Below are positions 16,997 to 25,873 of a DNA stretch of 64,000 nt, piece by piece. Under the pieces are notes generated by a model, which was given only the letters and a program-made list of their open reading frames with translations, searched no databases and was not told the DNA's origin. Position numbers and translations under genes: made by a program. This DNA is from Paenibacillus aceris (GTDB lineage: Bacteria > Bacillota > Bacilli > Paenibacillales > NBRC-103111). How positions within the stretch are numbered: the first letter of the stretch is position 1; each line of letters begins with the position of its first letter. The stretch lies in NCBI RefSeq assembly GCF_017874035.1, contig NZ_JAGGKV010000002.1, forward strand, positions 186,001 through 250,000, read 5' to 3'.

Positions 16997-18919
16997 ATGA
17001 AGATTGGAAAATGGATGCTGACCGGCAGCTTATTATTGTCGATGACGATACCGCAAGCTGTTCATGCAGCAGGCACGACAAGCGGAATAGCAGACAAAAC
17101 TACGAAATACCGCGTTTATCAGTATAATCAAATACTCATGGAATTTGCGAATTATAAAGAAGCCGAAACGTTTGCCAAAGGCTTTTCCCATAGTTATGTA
17201 GAGGAGATCGGCTCTCGCAAATGGCTGTGGAACAATTTCCCCCGCTATCAGGTTTATCAATTAGACGCTACATTGCCCGAATGGCAATTTTCTACGTTGG
17301 ATGCGGCCATTGCCGAAGCAAAGAAGTGGTCTTATGCAAGTGTTCGCGATCTGGAATCTACTGGCTGGGCGTGGAACAATTACCCCCGATATCAAGTATA
17401 TCAGAATGAAATTACATTAGATTCATGGAAATTTCAAACACTGAATGATGCCATTGCCGAAGCAAAAAAGTGGGGCGGCGCACATATTATCGATTTGAAC
17501 AGCCGCGGTTGGGTTTGGGACAACATATCCAGTGAAGAAAAGAAATCGTTGCGTGCCGGAGAACCCCTGTATAAGGTGTATCAAGGAACTTTCTCCGCTG
17601 ACAATTGGGAATTTGCGTCGTTGGAGGATGCGATAAATGAATCCCTGAAATGGGGAAATTCAACCGTAATCAATAAAAACACGAAAAAAACAATATACAG
17701 CAATCTTAAAACTTATAAAGTATTCCAAAACGACACCTTCCTCCAAGACTTCACCTCACTGGATGAAGCCGCAGACTATGCAAAGCTCTGGGGACACGCC
17801 TCCATTTATATGGATGGCCGTAAAATTTGGAACAATTATGCAGCCTATCAAGTTTATCAAAACACCTCGCTTATCGGCGAATACAAAAATCTTCCCGATG
17901 CGTTAAACTATAGCGTGCAGTACAACAACAGCTCCATACAAACGCTTGAACACCGCGTATTGTGGGATAATATCAAAAAACTGCAGGTCTGGGGCTGGAA
18001 CGGCCAATCCGGCGGCGAAACGATTAAATCTCAGGTCTCGAACACGATCGGACTGGATGTGGATTCTCCAAGCTACTTCGAGCTTGCGGACGCTGCGGGT
18101 AATCTCAAAGACAGCTCTAATCCCGATACCGTCAAATGGCTGCAACAAAACGGCTACACCGTGTATCCGCTAGTCTCCAACCAGTTTAATGCAAGCTTGA
18201 CTACACAATTCCTTGCTGACAGCGCTGCTCAGGATAAATTCATCAAGGATTTGGTGGAGCGTTCCGTACAGCTTGGCGTCCCTGGCATTAATGTCGACTT
18301 CGAAAGCCTGGCTGGGTCGGATCGCAGCGCATTCACGGCTTTCATTACCAAATTAACGGCTTACGCCCATTCACGTAACCTGGTTATTTCTATCGATCTT
18401 CCGCGCGGCAGCGTCAAGTGGAATCATCTTTCCGCCTTTGACCATGAGAAACTCGGCAGCATCGTGGATTACGTCGTCATCATGGCGTATGACCAGTTTT
18501 ACCGCGGCAGCACGTCCGCTGGCTCCGTTGCCGGAATTCCTTGGACGGACGGCGGCATTCAAGAATTTCTATCCTATGGCATCCCTCGGGACAAAATCAT
18601 CCTGGGCATCCCTTACTATGTTCGGGAATGGAAGCTAGATTCAGCAGGCGCCTTGCAAAGCAACCGCACTGTGCTGATGAAGGATATTCCTGCATTACTC
18701 GCTTCCAAAACCGTTACGCAAACCTGGGATAATACTTTCGGACAATATCGTATGGAGTACCAAGAAGGCGGATTCACCTATGTGTTTTGGTTGGAAGATG
18801 CCGCTACCGTCAAAGCCCGCTTGGATATGGCCAAAAAGTACGACATTGCCGGTGTCGCGGCTTGGCGGCTTGGCTACGATCAAGCTGACTTGTGGAAGAT
18901 GATTTTGCAGAATAAGTAA
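16997..18919 (+). CDS. Secreted GH18-domain protein with six N-terminal repeats
   Basis: This 640-residue protein has a signal peptide (cleavage near AVHA-A, about residue 24). Six repeats of 45-55 residues span about 37-330; each runs from Y-x-V-Y-Q through a helix A-I-A-E-A-K-K-W to W-x-N. A C-terminal GH18-like domain (about 333-640) follows. The catalytic strand reads GINVDFESL: the last Asp and Glu of the DxxDxDxE motif are present, the first two acids are Pro and Asn. The segment DYVVIMAYDQ is also typical of GH18. Such domains occur in spore-cortex and peptidoglycan hydrolases such as YaaH and YdhD, so a cell-wall amino-sugar substrate is likely. No LysM motif is seen; the repeats may take the wall-binding role. 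Confidence 0.88.
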   Translation: MKIGKWMLTGSLLLSMTIPQAVHAAGTTSGIADKTTKYRVYQYNQILMEFANYKEAETFAKGFSHSYVEEIGSRKWLWNNFPRYQVYQLDATLPEWQFSTLDAAIAEAKKWSYASVRDLESTGWAWNNYPRYQVYQNEITLDSWKFQTLNDAIAEAKKWGGAHIIDLNSRGWVWDNISSEEKKSLRAGEPLYKVYQGTFSADNWEFASLEDAINESLKWGNSTVINKNTKKTIYSNLKTYKVFQNDTFLQDFTSLDEAADYAKLWGHASIYMDGRKIWNNYAAYQVYQNTSLIGEYKNLPDALNYSVQYNNSSIQTLEHRVLWDNIKKLQVWGWNGQSGGETIKSQVSNTIGLDVDSPSYFELADAAGNLKDSSNPDTVKWLQQNGYTVYPLVSNQFNASLTTQFLADSAAQDKFIKDLVERSVQLGVPGINVDFESLAGSDRSAFTAFITKLTAYAHSRNLVISIDLPRGSVKWNHLSAFDHEKLGSIVDYVVIMAYDQFYRGSTSAGSVAGIPWTDGGIQEFLSYGIPRDKIILGIPYYVREWKLDSAGALQSNRTVLMKDIPALLASKTVTQTWDNTFGQYRMEYQEGGFTYVFWLEDAATVKARLDMAKKYDIAGVAAWRLGYDQADLWKMILQNK

Positions 18920-18950
18920 TGGAAAAAGGAGCAAGCAAGAACCGCAAGAT

Positions 18951-19006
18951 AAAAAGGGGCTGTATCAGAGGGACTTTAACCCCCGCTGAGACAGCCCCTT
19001 TCCTAT
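18951..19006. terminator. Bidirectional terminator between GH18 and zinc-ribbon genes
   Basis: AAAGGGGCTGT pairs with ACAGCCCCTTT and the inner bases extend the stem with one mismatch. A run of A's on the left supplies the T tract for the minus-strand gene; the plus-strand tract is weaker. Confidence 0.8.
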
Positions 19007-19018
19007 TTCGAGTTGCGT

Positions 19019-19234
19019 TCACAGCAGCCCCCATTCGTTAAATATGGTTGCCGTTCCGCAGTCCGCACAATACTTTGCATCCGGTTTATTTACCTTGGAG
19101 CAGCCTTTGTGCAGCAAGGTTTTTTCCCGGGTACACCGGTTTCGCAGCGGAGCTCCGCATTTGATACAGTACCTTTCCTCTTTGTCCGCGACATATTTGC
19201 ATCTGATGCATTGCTGAAATTCCTTCTCAGCCAT
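19019..19234 (-). CDS. Small double zinc-ribbon protein
   Basis: This 71-residue protein has two cysteine clusters. The first is CIRC ... CIKCG and the second combines CT / GCSK and CADCG. Together they look like two rubredoxin-like zinc ribbons, with a Cys pair slightly altered in the second. ATG 19234 follows AGAGGGTG by 6 nt; further upstream codons have no ribosome binding site. The function is unknown; such ribbons often bind nucleic acid or proteins. Confidence 0.7.
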   Translation of the reverse strand: MAEKEFQQCIRCKYVADKEERYCIKCGAPLRNRCTREKTLLHKGCSKVNKPDAKYCADCGTATIFNEWGLL

Positions 19235-19397
19235 AGCTTCACCCTCTTGAAGTAGGTTTCCTCTACTCCATGTATATGAAGGCCTTCCAGCGAATGGTGA
19301 TGCCTTGACTTCACACTTTTTCCATTTTATTGTCGTGTCCATGTATAAAAACATGCTTTTTTACCCCACCCTATGAGGTAGAGGAGGTGAATGAACA

Positions 19398-19556
19398 ATG
19401 GCAAAAGATGTGCTTTGTGAAGTTAATTCTTGCAAACATTGGGCAAATGGGAATAAATGCAATGCATCCTCGATTTATGTCGTGAGCCACCACGGCAGCA
19501 ATCAAGCGCGCAATTCTGAAGAAACGGACTGCAAAACGTTTGAATCCAAAATTTAA
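19398..19556 (+). CDS. DUF1540 small cysteine-rich protein
   Basis: This is a 52-residue protein with four cysteines: VLCEVNSCKHW, KCNA and ETDCKTF. This spacing is the DUF1540 pattern, probably a small metal-binding fold seen in spore-formers. ATG 19398 lies 7 nt after a near-perfect GAGGAGGTGA. A terminator follows 29 nt after the stop. Its short length makes it easy to miss. Confidence 0.9.
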   Translation: MAKDVLCEVNSCKHWANGNKCNASSIYVVSHHGSNQARNSEETDCKTFESKI

Positions 19557-19584
19557 CCGTATAACCACTCAGAAATTCGGAAAG

Positions 19585-19610
19585 AAGAGGCCCAGAGGGC
19601 CTCTTTTTTC
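19585..19610 (+). terminator. Terminator of the DUF1540 gene
   Basis: AAGAGGCCC pairs perfectly with GGGCCTCTT across AGA and a T run follows. The stem can also serve the opposite strand. Confidence 0.9.
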
Positions 19611-19647
19611 TCTCTACTTCTATTGTAACCAATAATGATAATTATTA

Positions 19648-21746
19648 TCAGCCATTGTTGGAAAGATTTTCGAGGTCATCCATGTCCTGCGTCGGCGCTT
19701 GACAGGCAAAGTTCTGGCAGACGTAAGCCGTCGCGTGCCCGCCAAGCGGCAATTTGTCCTGTACGAGCGGAATCAGCTCGCGTACTTCTTCTCCCGCAGC
19801 ACCCGGCGGGTGAAGAATCAGCAGCGCATTCGGCAGGAATTGCCGCTGCACCGTGCGCAGCATATGCTGCGTCTCCGCCTTCGCCGGGTCGCCGGCGATG
19901 ACGATTTCGCTGGCTTCGCCATATGCGAAATCAAGCGCGGCCAGCATAAGCGCATGGCCCGGCGGGTAAGACGCGACAGCTCCGGCGAATGCCTGGAGCT
20001 GCTCATCTGCAGCCTGCGACAGCTTCGCGTCGTAGGTCAGCCTTGCCAGCCGCTGCATGTTCAGAGCGGCTGCGGCGTTGCCCGACGGCATCGCACCGTC
20101 GTAGATCTCTTTGGGGCGGGTGAGCAGCTGCTCGGCATCGCTGCCGTAGAAGAAGAGCCCGCCCTTCTCTTCGTCTCCGAAGAGACGAAGCATCTCTGCG
20201 TTCAGCTGGACCGCTTCACGGAGATAGCGCAGCTCGAACGTTGTCTCGTACAGCTCGATCAAGCCCCAGACGAGGAACGCGTAGTCGTCCACGTACCCGA
20301 GAAAAGCCGCTTCCCCGTCACGGTAGCGGGCAAGCAAGCGCCCATCCTCGCGGCGCAGCTCGCGAAGCAGGAAATCCGCAGCTTTCGCGGCAGCCTCTGC
20401 GTAAGCCGGTTTGTCCAAGGCACAGGCGGCCTTTGACAGCGCAGCAATCATCAGACCGTTCCACGCGGTCAGAATCTTGTCATCCTTGCCCGGATGGATG
20501 CGCTTTTCGCGGTGCGCGAAAAGCTTGCCACGGGCATGCTGGATCCGCTGCTTCAGCTGATCCAAAGGAATCTGCTTCCGCTTGGCGAAAGACTCAAGCG
20601 TCGTCCCTATGAGATTGGGGATGCTGTGCCCCTCAAAATTACCTTCCTCCGTAATGTCAAACAACTCGGAAAAGAGATCACCGTCGTCTATACCCAGCAC
20701 AACCTCTACCTCATCCGGTGTCCACACGTAGAATTTTCCTTCCTCGCCCTCCGAATCGGCATCCTCCGCCGAATAGAAAGCGCCTCCCGCATCAGTCATA
20801 TCCCGCAGCACGTAGGTGATGATTTGCTCAGCTACTTCCGCATACTTCGCTTTGCCAGTGACCTGATGCGCTTCCGTATAGGTCATAACGAGCAGCGCGT
20901 TATCATACAACATCTTCTCGAAATGAGGCACCAACCATTTGTTGTCAACGGAATATCGCGAAAAACCAAATCCGATATGATCGTACATGCCTCCGCGATG
21001 CATCGCATCTAATGTTTTTTCAACTATTTCAAGCGCGCGCTCATTGCCCGTTTTCTTATAATACCTGAGCAGGAATGACAAATTGTGGGAGGTTGGAAAT
21101 TTCGGCGAACTTCCAAATCCGCCAAACTCGGGATCAAATGTGCTCTCGTACAGGCGAAAAGCTTCATGCAGCGTTTCTTCCGTGACTTCGCCACCTGAAC
21201 GATGCTCCAGCAGACGTTTTGTTGTCTCATCTATCACCTGTTCCCCGACTTCGCGGACGCGGTCGGCGTCTTCCCGCCATTTCCCCGCAAGTTGAGCAAC
21301 TACTTCTACCATTCCGGCGCGATTGTATTTACGACTGCGCGGGAAGTACGTTCCTGCGAAGAATGGCTTCTTCTCCGGGGTCATGAACACCGTAAGCGGC
21401 CAGCCGCCTTGTCCCGTCATCGCCTGACACACGGCCATATAGATGTGATCGACATCCGGCCTCTCTTCGCGATCCACTTTGATCGAAATGAAATCTTTGT
21501 TCAGCATGTCTGCAACGGTCTGGTCTTCGAACGATTCGTGTGCCATGACGTGGCACCAATGACATGTACTTAGAGAAACCAACGTCAGCTGTACCCAATA
21601 GATAAAAAGACAGGCTTATTTTCCTGTTTGGCTTTGTCAAAAGCCTCTTCACACCAAGGATACCAATCAACCGGGTTGAAAGCATGTTGAAGTAAATACG
21701 GCGACTTTTCCTTGGCTAATCTATTGGGTTTGTTGTTCGTTGTCAT
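19648..21746 (-). pseudogene. YyaL/DUF255 thioredoxin-fold protein gene, split by a 20-nt insertion
   Basis: The gene starts at ATG 21746 after GGAGGTGAT and reads [36 protein letters not shown], then PVFLSIGYS, the canonical DUF255 N-terminus. It then hits TGA (21587-21585). Homology resumes 20 nt later in another frame with TCHWCHVMAHESFED, which carries the CxxC motif, and continues for about 640 residues to the stop at 19648. That part includes the six-hairpin glycosidase-like domain. Removing bases 21568-21587 restores a continuous frame. The downstream frame has only a TTG without a ribosome binding site. It is therefore probably a recent pseudogene or a sequencing/assembly artefact, as the rest shows no decay. 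Confidence 0.85.
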
Positions 21747-21789
21747 GGGGCATCACCTCCTTGTTTCTGGATTTATTGATGATAGGTAG

Positions 21790-21823
21790 AGCTTAGCATA
21801 CCTTACAATAAAATGAAAAACCC
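21790..21823. repeat. 34-nt direct repeat, left copy
   Basis: This copy matches 25794-25827 at 30 of 34 positions in the same orientation. The shared core is AGCTTAGCATAC ... TACAA ... AAAAT ... AAAAACCC. Its right end forms part of a terminator stem. The pair brackets the YfcC/M20/LysR module. Confidence 0.75.
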
Positions 21824-21844
21824 TGCGGGAATCGCACAGGGTTT
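21814..21844 (-). terminator. Terminator after the YfcC-M20 unit
   Basis: In minus sense AAACCCTG pairs with CAGGGTTT, followed by TTTTTC. Confidence 0.8.
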
Positions 21845-21849
21845 GAAGG

Positions 21850-22048
21850 TGTCTTCAACACAGTCGAGCTTCATCGGATGAACCAGATCAATCGGTAAAA
21901 TACCGTTTACCGCATTCCCCTGCCTGCCCTGAACAATCTCCGTTTGTACTCCGAAGTATTTCTCCAGATTGGACTCCGTTACAATCCGCTTCGTTGGGCC
22001 GAGAATATGCTCGCCTGTTCCGATGATTAACGTTTGGACATCAACTAC
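21850..22048 (-). pseudogene. Possible C-terminal remnant of an iron-chelate-type ABC ATPase
   Basis: Directly after the stop codon of the YfcC gene, the same frame encodes about 65 residues reading TLIIGTGEHILGPTKRIVTE, then NLEKYFGVQTEIVQ and ILPIDLV. This resembles the tail of FecE/BtuD-type ATPases, where a G-G/P-T-x-x-V-T-x-x-N-L-x-x-x-F/Y-G-V segment follows the switch region. There is no start codon, ribosome binding site, Walker motif or signature, so it would be a degenerate fragment. Family assignment rests on this short resemblance and is uncertain. Confidence 0.35.
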
Positions 22049-23461
22049 TTACGCATATTTAATAACATTCGCCACGATGATAAATATGGCCCCAATAATC
22101 AACCACATACACATTAATGGCCAGAAAAATTTCACCCATTTTTGATACGTAATCCCCGATACCGCCAAGCTGCCCATCAATGCGGAGGAGGTAGGAAGGA
22201 TCATATTTGTGATGCCATCACCCAATTGGAAGGCAAGCACGGACGTTTGTCTGGTGACGCCGAGCAAATCGGACAAAGGTGTCATGATCGGCATCGTTGT
22301 GACAGCCATTCCTGTTCCCGAGGTAATGAATACGTTCATGATATTTTGGAAGGCATACATCCCCAGTACTTGTACCGAACTCGGCAAGTCACCTACCAGT
22401 ATAGACAAGCCATTCACAATACTGTCAATGACATTTCCTTGTTCAAGTACCACCATGATGCCTCTGGCAATACCAATGATGAACGCGCCATAGGTTATGC
22501 TGCTTGTACCCTTGACGAATTCGCTAGCGATACGACTTGGTCCGTAGCCTGCACAGAAGCCGGATACAATACCCATTGTCAAGAATAAGGCACCAAGTTC
22601 CTCCATCCACCAGCCATTTTTGGAAACACCCCAGATCTCTAGACCGAAACCTATGATAACCGCAGCAATGGTAAGGTAATGCTTGAGCTGCATAATCGGC
22701 AGCTTGGAGAAGTCGACCTTCTCTCCCGAAACAGACTGCTCCAGCTCGTAAACATGTCCTTTGGCAGGATCTTTCCTCACCTTGCCTGCATAACGAATCA
22801 AATAAAGACTAGTCACTGTAATAAGACAAATCAATAAAATAACCCGCAGCCACGCCCCCGAAAACATCGGAACTTGTGCGATTGCTTGAGCCAGACCGAC
22901 ATTGAACGGGTTCAATATCCCAGCCGTAAAACCACACGATGCCCCTAATGATATCATCGCCGTACCTGTCAACGCATCGAAGCCGAGCGCACGGGCAACG
23001 GCGATTCCGATGGGTACAAAAACCATCACTTCGGTTGACATTCCCATTGTAAAGCCGCCAACCGAGAATAAGGTGATAAAGATCGGAATCACCCATCTAC
23101 CTTTATTGGCAAACTTTTTTGCCACCCTGGAAGTTACCGCCTCAATCGTACCGGTGGAAGAGATGATTTGAAACGCGCCACCAATAATGAAAATAAAGAA
23201 GACCACATCCGCCGAAGCTACCAACCCGTGGACGATCGCTTTCGGGATTTCTATCAAACTAACCGGACTCGGATCTACGTGGTGATACGAACCTGTTACT
23301 AGCAAGGATTTTCCAGTCACCTTATCTTTTACACGCTCGAACTTCCCGGACGGAATTGTATACGTTAGTGCGGCAGCAACGAATACAAGAATAAATAAAA
23401 TGACAAAGGTATGAGGCATTTTAAACCATTGGCGAGAGCTTGTTTTTGCTGTACTATCCAT
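22049..23461 (-). CDS. YfcC-family (C4-dicarboxylate/arginine-ornithine-like) membrane carrier
   Basis: This 470-residue membrane protein has 12 or so helices. The opening is FKMPHTFVILFILVFVAAALTYTIPSGKF-like, followed by a SADVVFFIFIIGGAF segment and re-entrant hairpins; these are typical of the YfcC/DcuC-related ion-transporter superfamily. ATG 23461 is chosen because GGGGGT precedes it by about 7 nt and it overlaps the amidohydrolase stop by 8 nt. Pairing with an M20 amidohydrolase suggests uptake of an acylated or amidated amino acid or peptide that is then hydrolysed inside. The substrate is not known. Confidence 0.85.
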   Translation of the reverse strand: MDSTAKTSSRQWFKMPHTFVILFILVFVAAALTYTIPSGKFERVKDKVTGKSLLVTGSYHHVDPSPVSLIEIPKAIVHGLVASADVVFFIFIIGGAFQIISSTGTIEAVTSRVAKKFANKGRWVIPIFITLFSVGGFTMGMSTEVMVFVPIGIAVARALGFDALTGTAMISLGASCGFTAGILNPFNVGLAQAIAQVPMFSGAWLRVILLICLITVTSLYLIRYAGKVRKDPAKGHVYELEQSVSGEKVDFSKLPIMQLKHYLTIAAVIIGFGLEIWGVSKNGWWMEELGALFLTMGIVSGFCAGYGPSRIASEFVKGTSSITYGAFIIGIARGIMVVLEQGNVIDSIVNGLSILVGDLPSSVQVLGMYAFQNIMNVFITSGTGMAVTTMPIMTPLSDLLGVTRQTSVLAFQLGDGITNMILPTSSALMGSLAVSGITYQKWVKFFWPLMCMWLIIGAIFIIVANVIKYA

Positions 23462-24662
23462 GCGCGTTACCCCCATTTCTACTCTGCTTCCACTCTGTAA
23501 ACTCATTGCGTACGCGCTGCATCGCAGCTGTATCGACACATAAATCAAACGTAGTCATGGCTAACGCCTTCGCCGCCCTGTTCAGCTCAATCATGCCCTC
23601 TTCCGAGCCCGCTAAAAGAGCGAACTCCGGCGTATGCGTCGTGGCATCTCCAAGACGAATATACGGATGTATGGCTGCCGTCATCTGACTGACATTTCCG
23701 ATATCGGAGGAGCCGACGCCCCCCTTTTGAGGCGGTTCGGATACCTCGATGCCCATCTGTTCCAAATTGTTTTGAAACAATTGAGCAAGAGCTTTGTTGT
23801 TGTTCCGCTCCGCATAGATAAACCCTTCCGTAATATCTACGGTAGCTCCAACGCCTTCAGCCGCACAGCGAACGGCCCGATAAATTTTCTCCCTTACGTT
23901 TGCCAGTTCTTCTACCGTCGACGCTCTCAAAATAAATACCGCTTCACACAGCTCCGGAACGACATTCGGCGCATCCCCGCCTTTCGTGATGATGCCGTGA
24001 ATCCTCACATCCTCTTTCACAAACTGCCGAATTGAATTGATGGCCACAAATGCGTTAATGAGCGCATCCAGTGCGCTGATTCCTTTCTCAGGAGAAGAAG
24101 AAGCGTGCGCCTGCTTCCCATGGAACGTAAAGGTCGCATCCACACAGGCAAGTGCACCACGCAGGACCATTGTTTTATTTTGCGGATGACACAACATAGC
24201 CGCATCGATGTCGTCAAAGACACCTTCGTTGCACATGATAATTTTACCCCCGCCTTCTTCTTCTGCAGGAGTGCCTAATACAACGATTTTACCCGGCAGT
24301 TCCGGATAAGCTTCTTTCAATGCCATTGCAGCACCTACTGCTGCAGTACCGATCAAGTTATGGCCGCAAGCATGGCCAATCACAGGAAGCGCATCATACT
24401 CAGCTAACAGGGCAACCGTAGGTCCTCCTGATTGTCCCTCCCAAGTGGCGCGAAACGAGGTTTCTAAGCCGGCTATCCCTTGCTCTACCTCGAATCCCGC
24501 TTCCAATAAAGGCTCAACTAACCACATCTTGGCTTGATGCTCATGGAAGCTAAGTTCAGGATTCGTATGGATTTGCATAGATATGCGGCGCAGCTGCTCG
24601 TCAATCGCATCTACCGCTTGTTCAATCCGCTGTTTGCTCTTGTTTAAATGCCCATCGATCAA
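23454..24662 (-). CDS. M20 family amidohydrolase (AbgB-like)
   Basis: This is a 402-residue metal-dependent amidohydrolase of subfamily M20D. Metal-binding motifs are EYDALPVIGHACGHN and TPAEEEGGGK; a dimerisation insert begins near FTFHGKQAHASSSPEKG. Relatives include p-aminobenzoyl-glutamate hydrolase subunits and aminoacylases. The TTG at 24662 lies 6 nt after AGGTGGGG and is the best start. A GTG at 24674 is also in frame but lies within that ribosome binding site. It is coupled to the downstream carrier gene. Confidence 0.86.
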   Translation of the reverse strand: MIDGHLNKSKQRIEQAVDAIDEQLRRISMQIHTNPELSFHEHQAKMWLVEPLLEAGFEVEQGIAGLETSFRATWEGQSGGPTVALLAEYDALPVIGHACGHNLIGTAAVGAAMALKEAYPELPGKIVVLGTPAEEEGGGKIIMCNEGVFDDIDAAMLCHPQNKTMVLRGALACVDATFTFHGKQAHASSSPEKGISALDALINAFVAINSIRQFVKEDVRIHGIITKGGDAPNVVPELCEAVFILRASTVEELANVREKIYRAVRCAAEGVGATVDITEGFIYAERNNNKALAQLFQNNLEQMGIEVSEPPQKGGVGSSDIGNVSQMTAAIHPYIRLGDATTHTPEFALLAGSEEGMIELNRAAKALAMTTFDLCVDTAAMQRVRNEFTEWKQSRNGGNAHG

Positions 24663-24831
24663 TTGTATCCCCACCTGTCATTTTTCATCATGATCTGCAT
24701 ATTTCTAGTAAAAACATGAATAATTATGTAACAATATGAATATTATTTTATCGATTAGGATCATATAAGTACAATCAATTGTTTTTTTGTTCCACCCTTA
24801 AATTTTTTTATGACCTCTTAAAGTAAAAGAC

Positions 24832-24863
24832 AAAAAAAGCACACTGCCGATGGCATTGTACTT
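24832..24863 (-). terminator. Terminator after the LysR-family gene
   Basis: In minus sense AGTACAATGCC pairs with GGCAGTGTGCT (one mismatch, one G-U), followed by seven T. Confidence 0.85.
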
Positions 24864-24867
24864 TCAA

Positions 24868-25755
24868 TTATACAAATTGATTTTTCATAAATTGCACAAA
24901 TCTATCAACAATCGCAAGTTCCAACGTTGACTCCCGATAGATCATCCACGTGTTTCGTTTTATTGGCTCTCCGCTCTTTCGAATTAAATCAATGGTATGC
25001 AATCCATCCTGAGGTGTGACAAAAACGCCGGGAACAATCGAATAGCCAAGCCCCTGTTTGACCATTTCTTTACAAGTTTCATAGGAGTCTACCCACATCG
25101 TAATCATAGGTGGTGTGTTATACCGTTCATGCCACCATGCTTGAATCGTTTCGCTGAAGGGTGACTGTATCGAGCTCATAGTTTTAATTCTTGGTTCTTT
25201 ATAGTAGATATGAGGCAAGTCTGGAAGGCACTCTAAATCAATTTCGTCTTTTGAAATAATATAAATGTGTTCATCATGTAATAGACATCTGGCATCGAAC
25301 CAAGGGTAATCTCCTCTAATGACACCAACATGGATCTCTTCCTGGTGAATCAACTCGAGAATCTCTGGACTCAAAGCGGATGTGACATTGAATTGTACGT
25401 CCGGACAATATTCTTTGAACCTTTTGAGCAGCGGTGGAAGCTTATACAGACCATAGTAACTGGCAACTCCCAGTCTTAATGTACCTTTCACCTCATTTCG
25501 CAAGCTGATAATCTGGTCCTTCATTTTATTCAAATCAATAAGAGCCTTTTTCGCATAAGTGACCAGGTATTTTCCTTCCGGAGTAAGTCTGGCTCCCTTG
25601 GAAGTTTTGACGATGATGGAAACGCCGAAATCTTTCTCCATCTGCTGAATCCGGTAGGAGAGTGCAGGTTGCGTAATATAAAGACGTTCCGCCGCTTTCG
25701 TCAGACTCTGTTCTTCCGCAAGACACTGCAGCATGATGCAATCTTTTTCATTCAA
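24868..25755 (-). CDS. LysR-family transcriptional regulator
   Basis: This 295-residue regulator has an N-terminal winged helix (about residues 5-65, with SLTKAAERLYITQPALSYRIQQMEK split over turn and recognition helix) and a C-terminal periplasmic-binding-like effector domain. It starts at TTG 25755, 9 nt after AAGGAG; the nearby ATG is out of frame. It lies upstream of the amidohydrolase and carrier in the same direction, but a terminator separates them. It therefore probably controls, rather than joins, that unit. The AT-rich 205-nt gap in front of the amidohydrolase would hold its target. Confidence 0.92.
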   Translation of the reverse strand: MNEKDCIMLQCLAEEQSLTKAAERLYITQPALSYRIQQMEKDFGVSIIVKTSKGARLTPEGKYLVTYAKKALIDLNKMKDQIISLRNEVKGTLRLGVASYYGLYKLPPLLKRFKEYCPDVQFNVTSALSPEILELIHQEEIHVGVIRGDYPWFDARCLLHDEHIYIISKDEIDLECLPDLPHIYYKEPRIKTMSSIQSPFSETIQAWWHERYNTPPMITMWVDSYETCKEMVKQGLGYSIVPGVFVTPQDGLHTIDLIRKSGEPIKRNTWMIYRESTLELAIVDRFVQFMKNQFV

Positions 25756-25793
25756 GGATCGCCACTCCTTTTGGTTTTTTTATTTTTAGCTAA

Positions 25794-25827
25794 AGCTTAG
25801 CATACTCTACAACAAAATCAAAAACCC
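25794..25827. repeat. 34-nt direct repeat, right copy
   Basis: Partner of 21790-21823 (30 of 34 identical, same orientation). It lies just upstream of the LysR start on one side and overlaps the terminator of the 64-aa gene on the other. Confidence 0.75.
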
Positions 25828-25849
25828 ATGTCTATTCGACATGAGTTTA
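25818..25849 (-). terminator. Terminator after the 64-aa gene
   Basis: In minus sense ACTCATGTC pairs with GACATGGGT across GAATA, followed by TTTTTG. Confidence 0.8.
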
Positions 25850-25873
25850 ATTTTATTGAATGGCGTTCATCGC

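Noticed and set aside
19699..20436. 245-codon plus-strand frame opposite the DUF255 gene
   Set aside because: Antisense shadow of a GC-rich conserved coding region; Arg/Gln-rich product without a known fold.
21329..21685. 118-codon minus-strand frame across the DUF255 breakpoint
   Set aside because: It joins out-of-frame parts of the broken gene; only the two flanking frames match the family.
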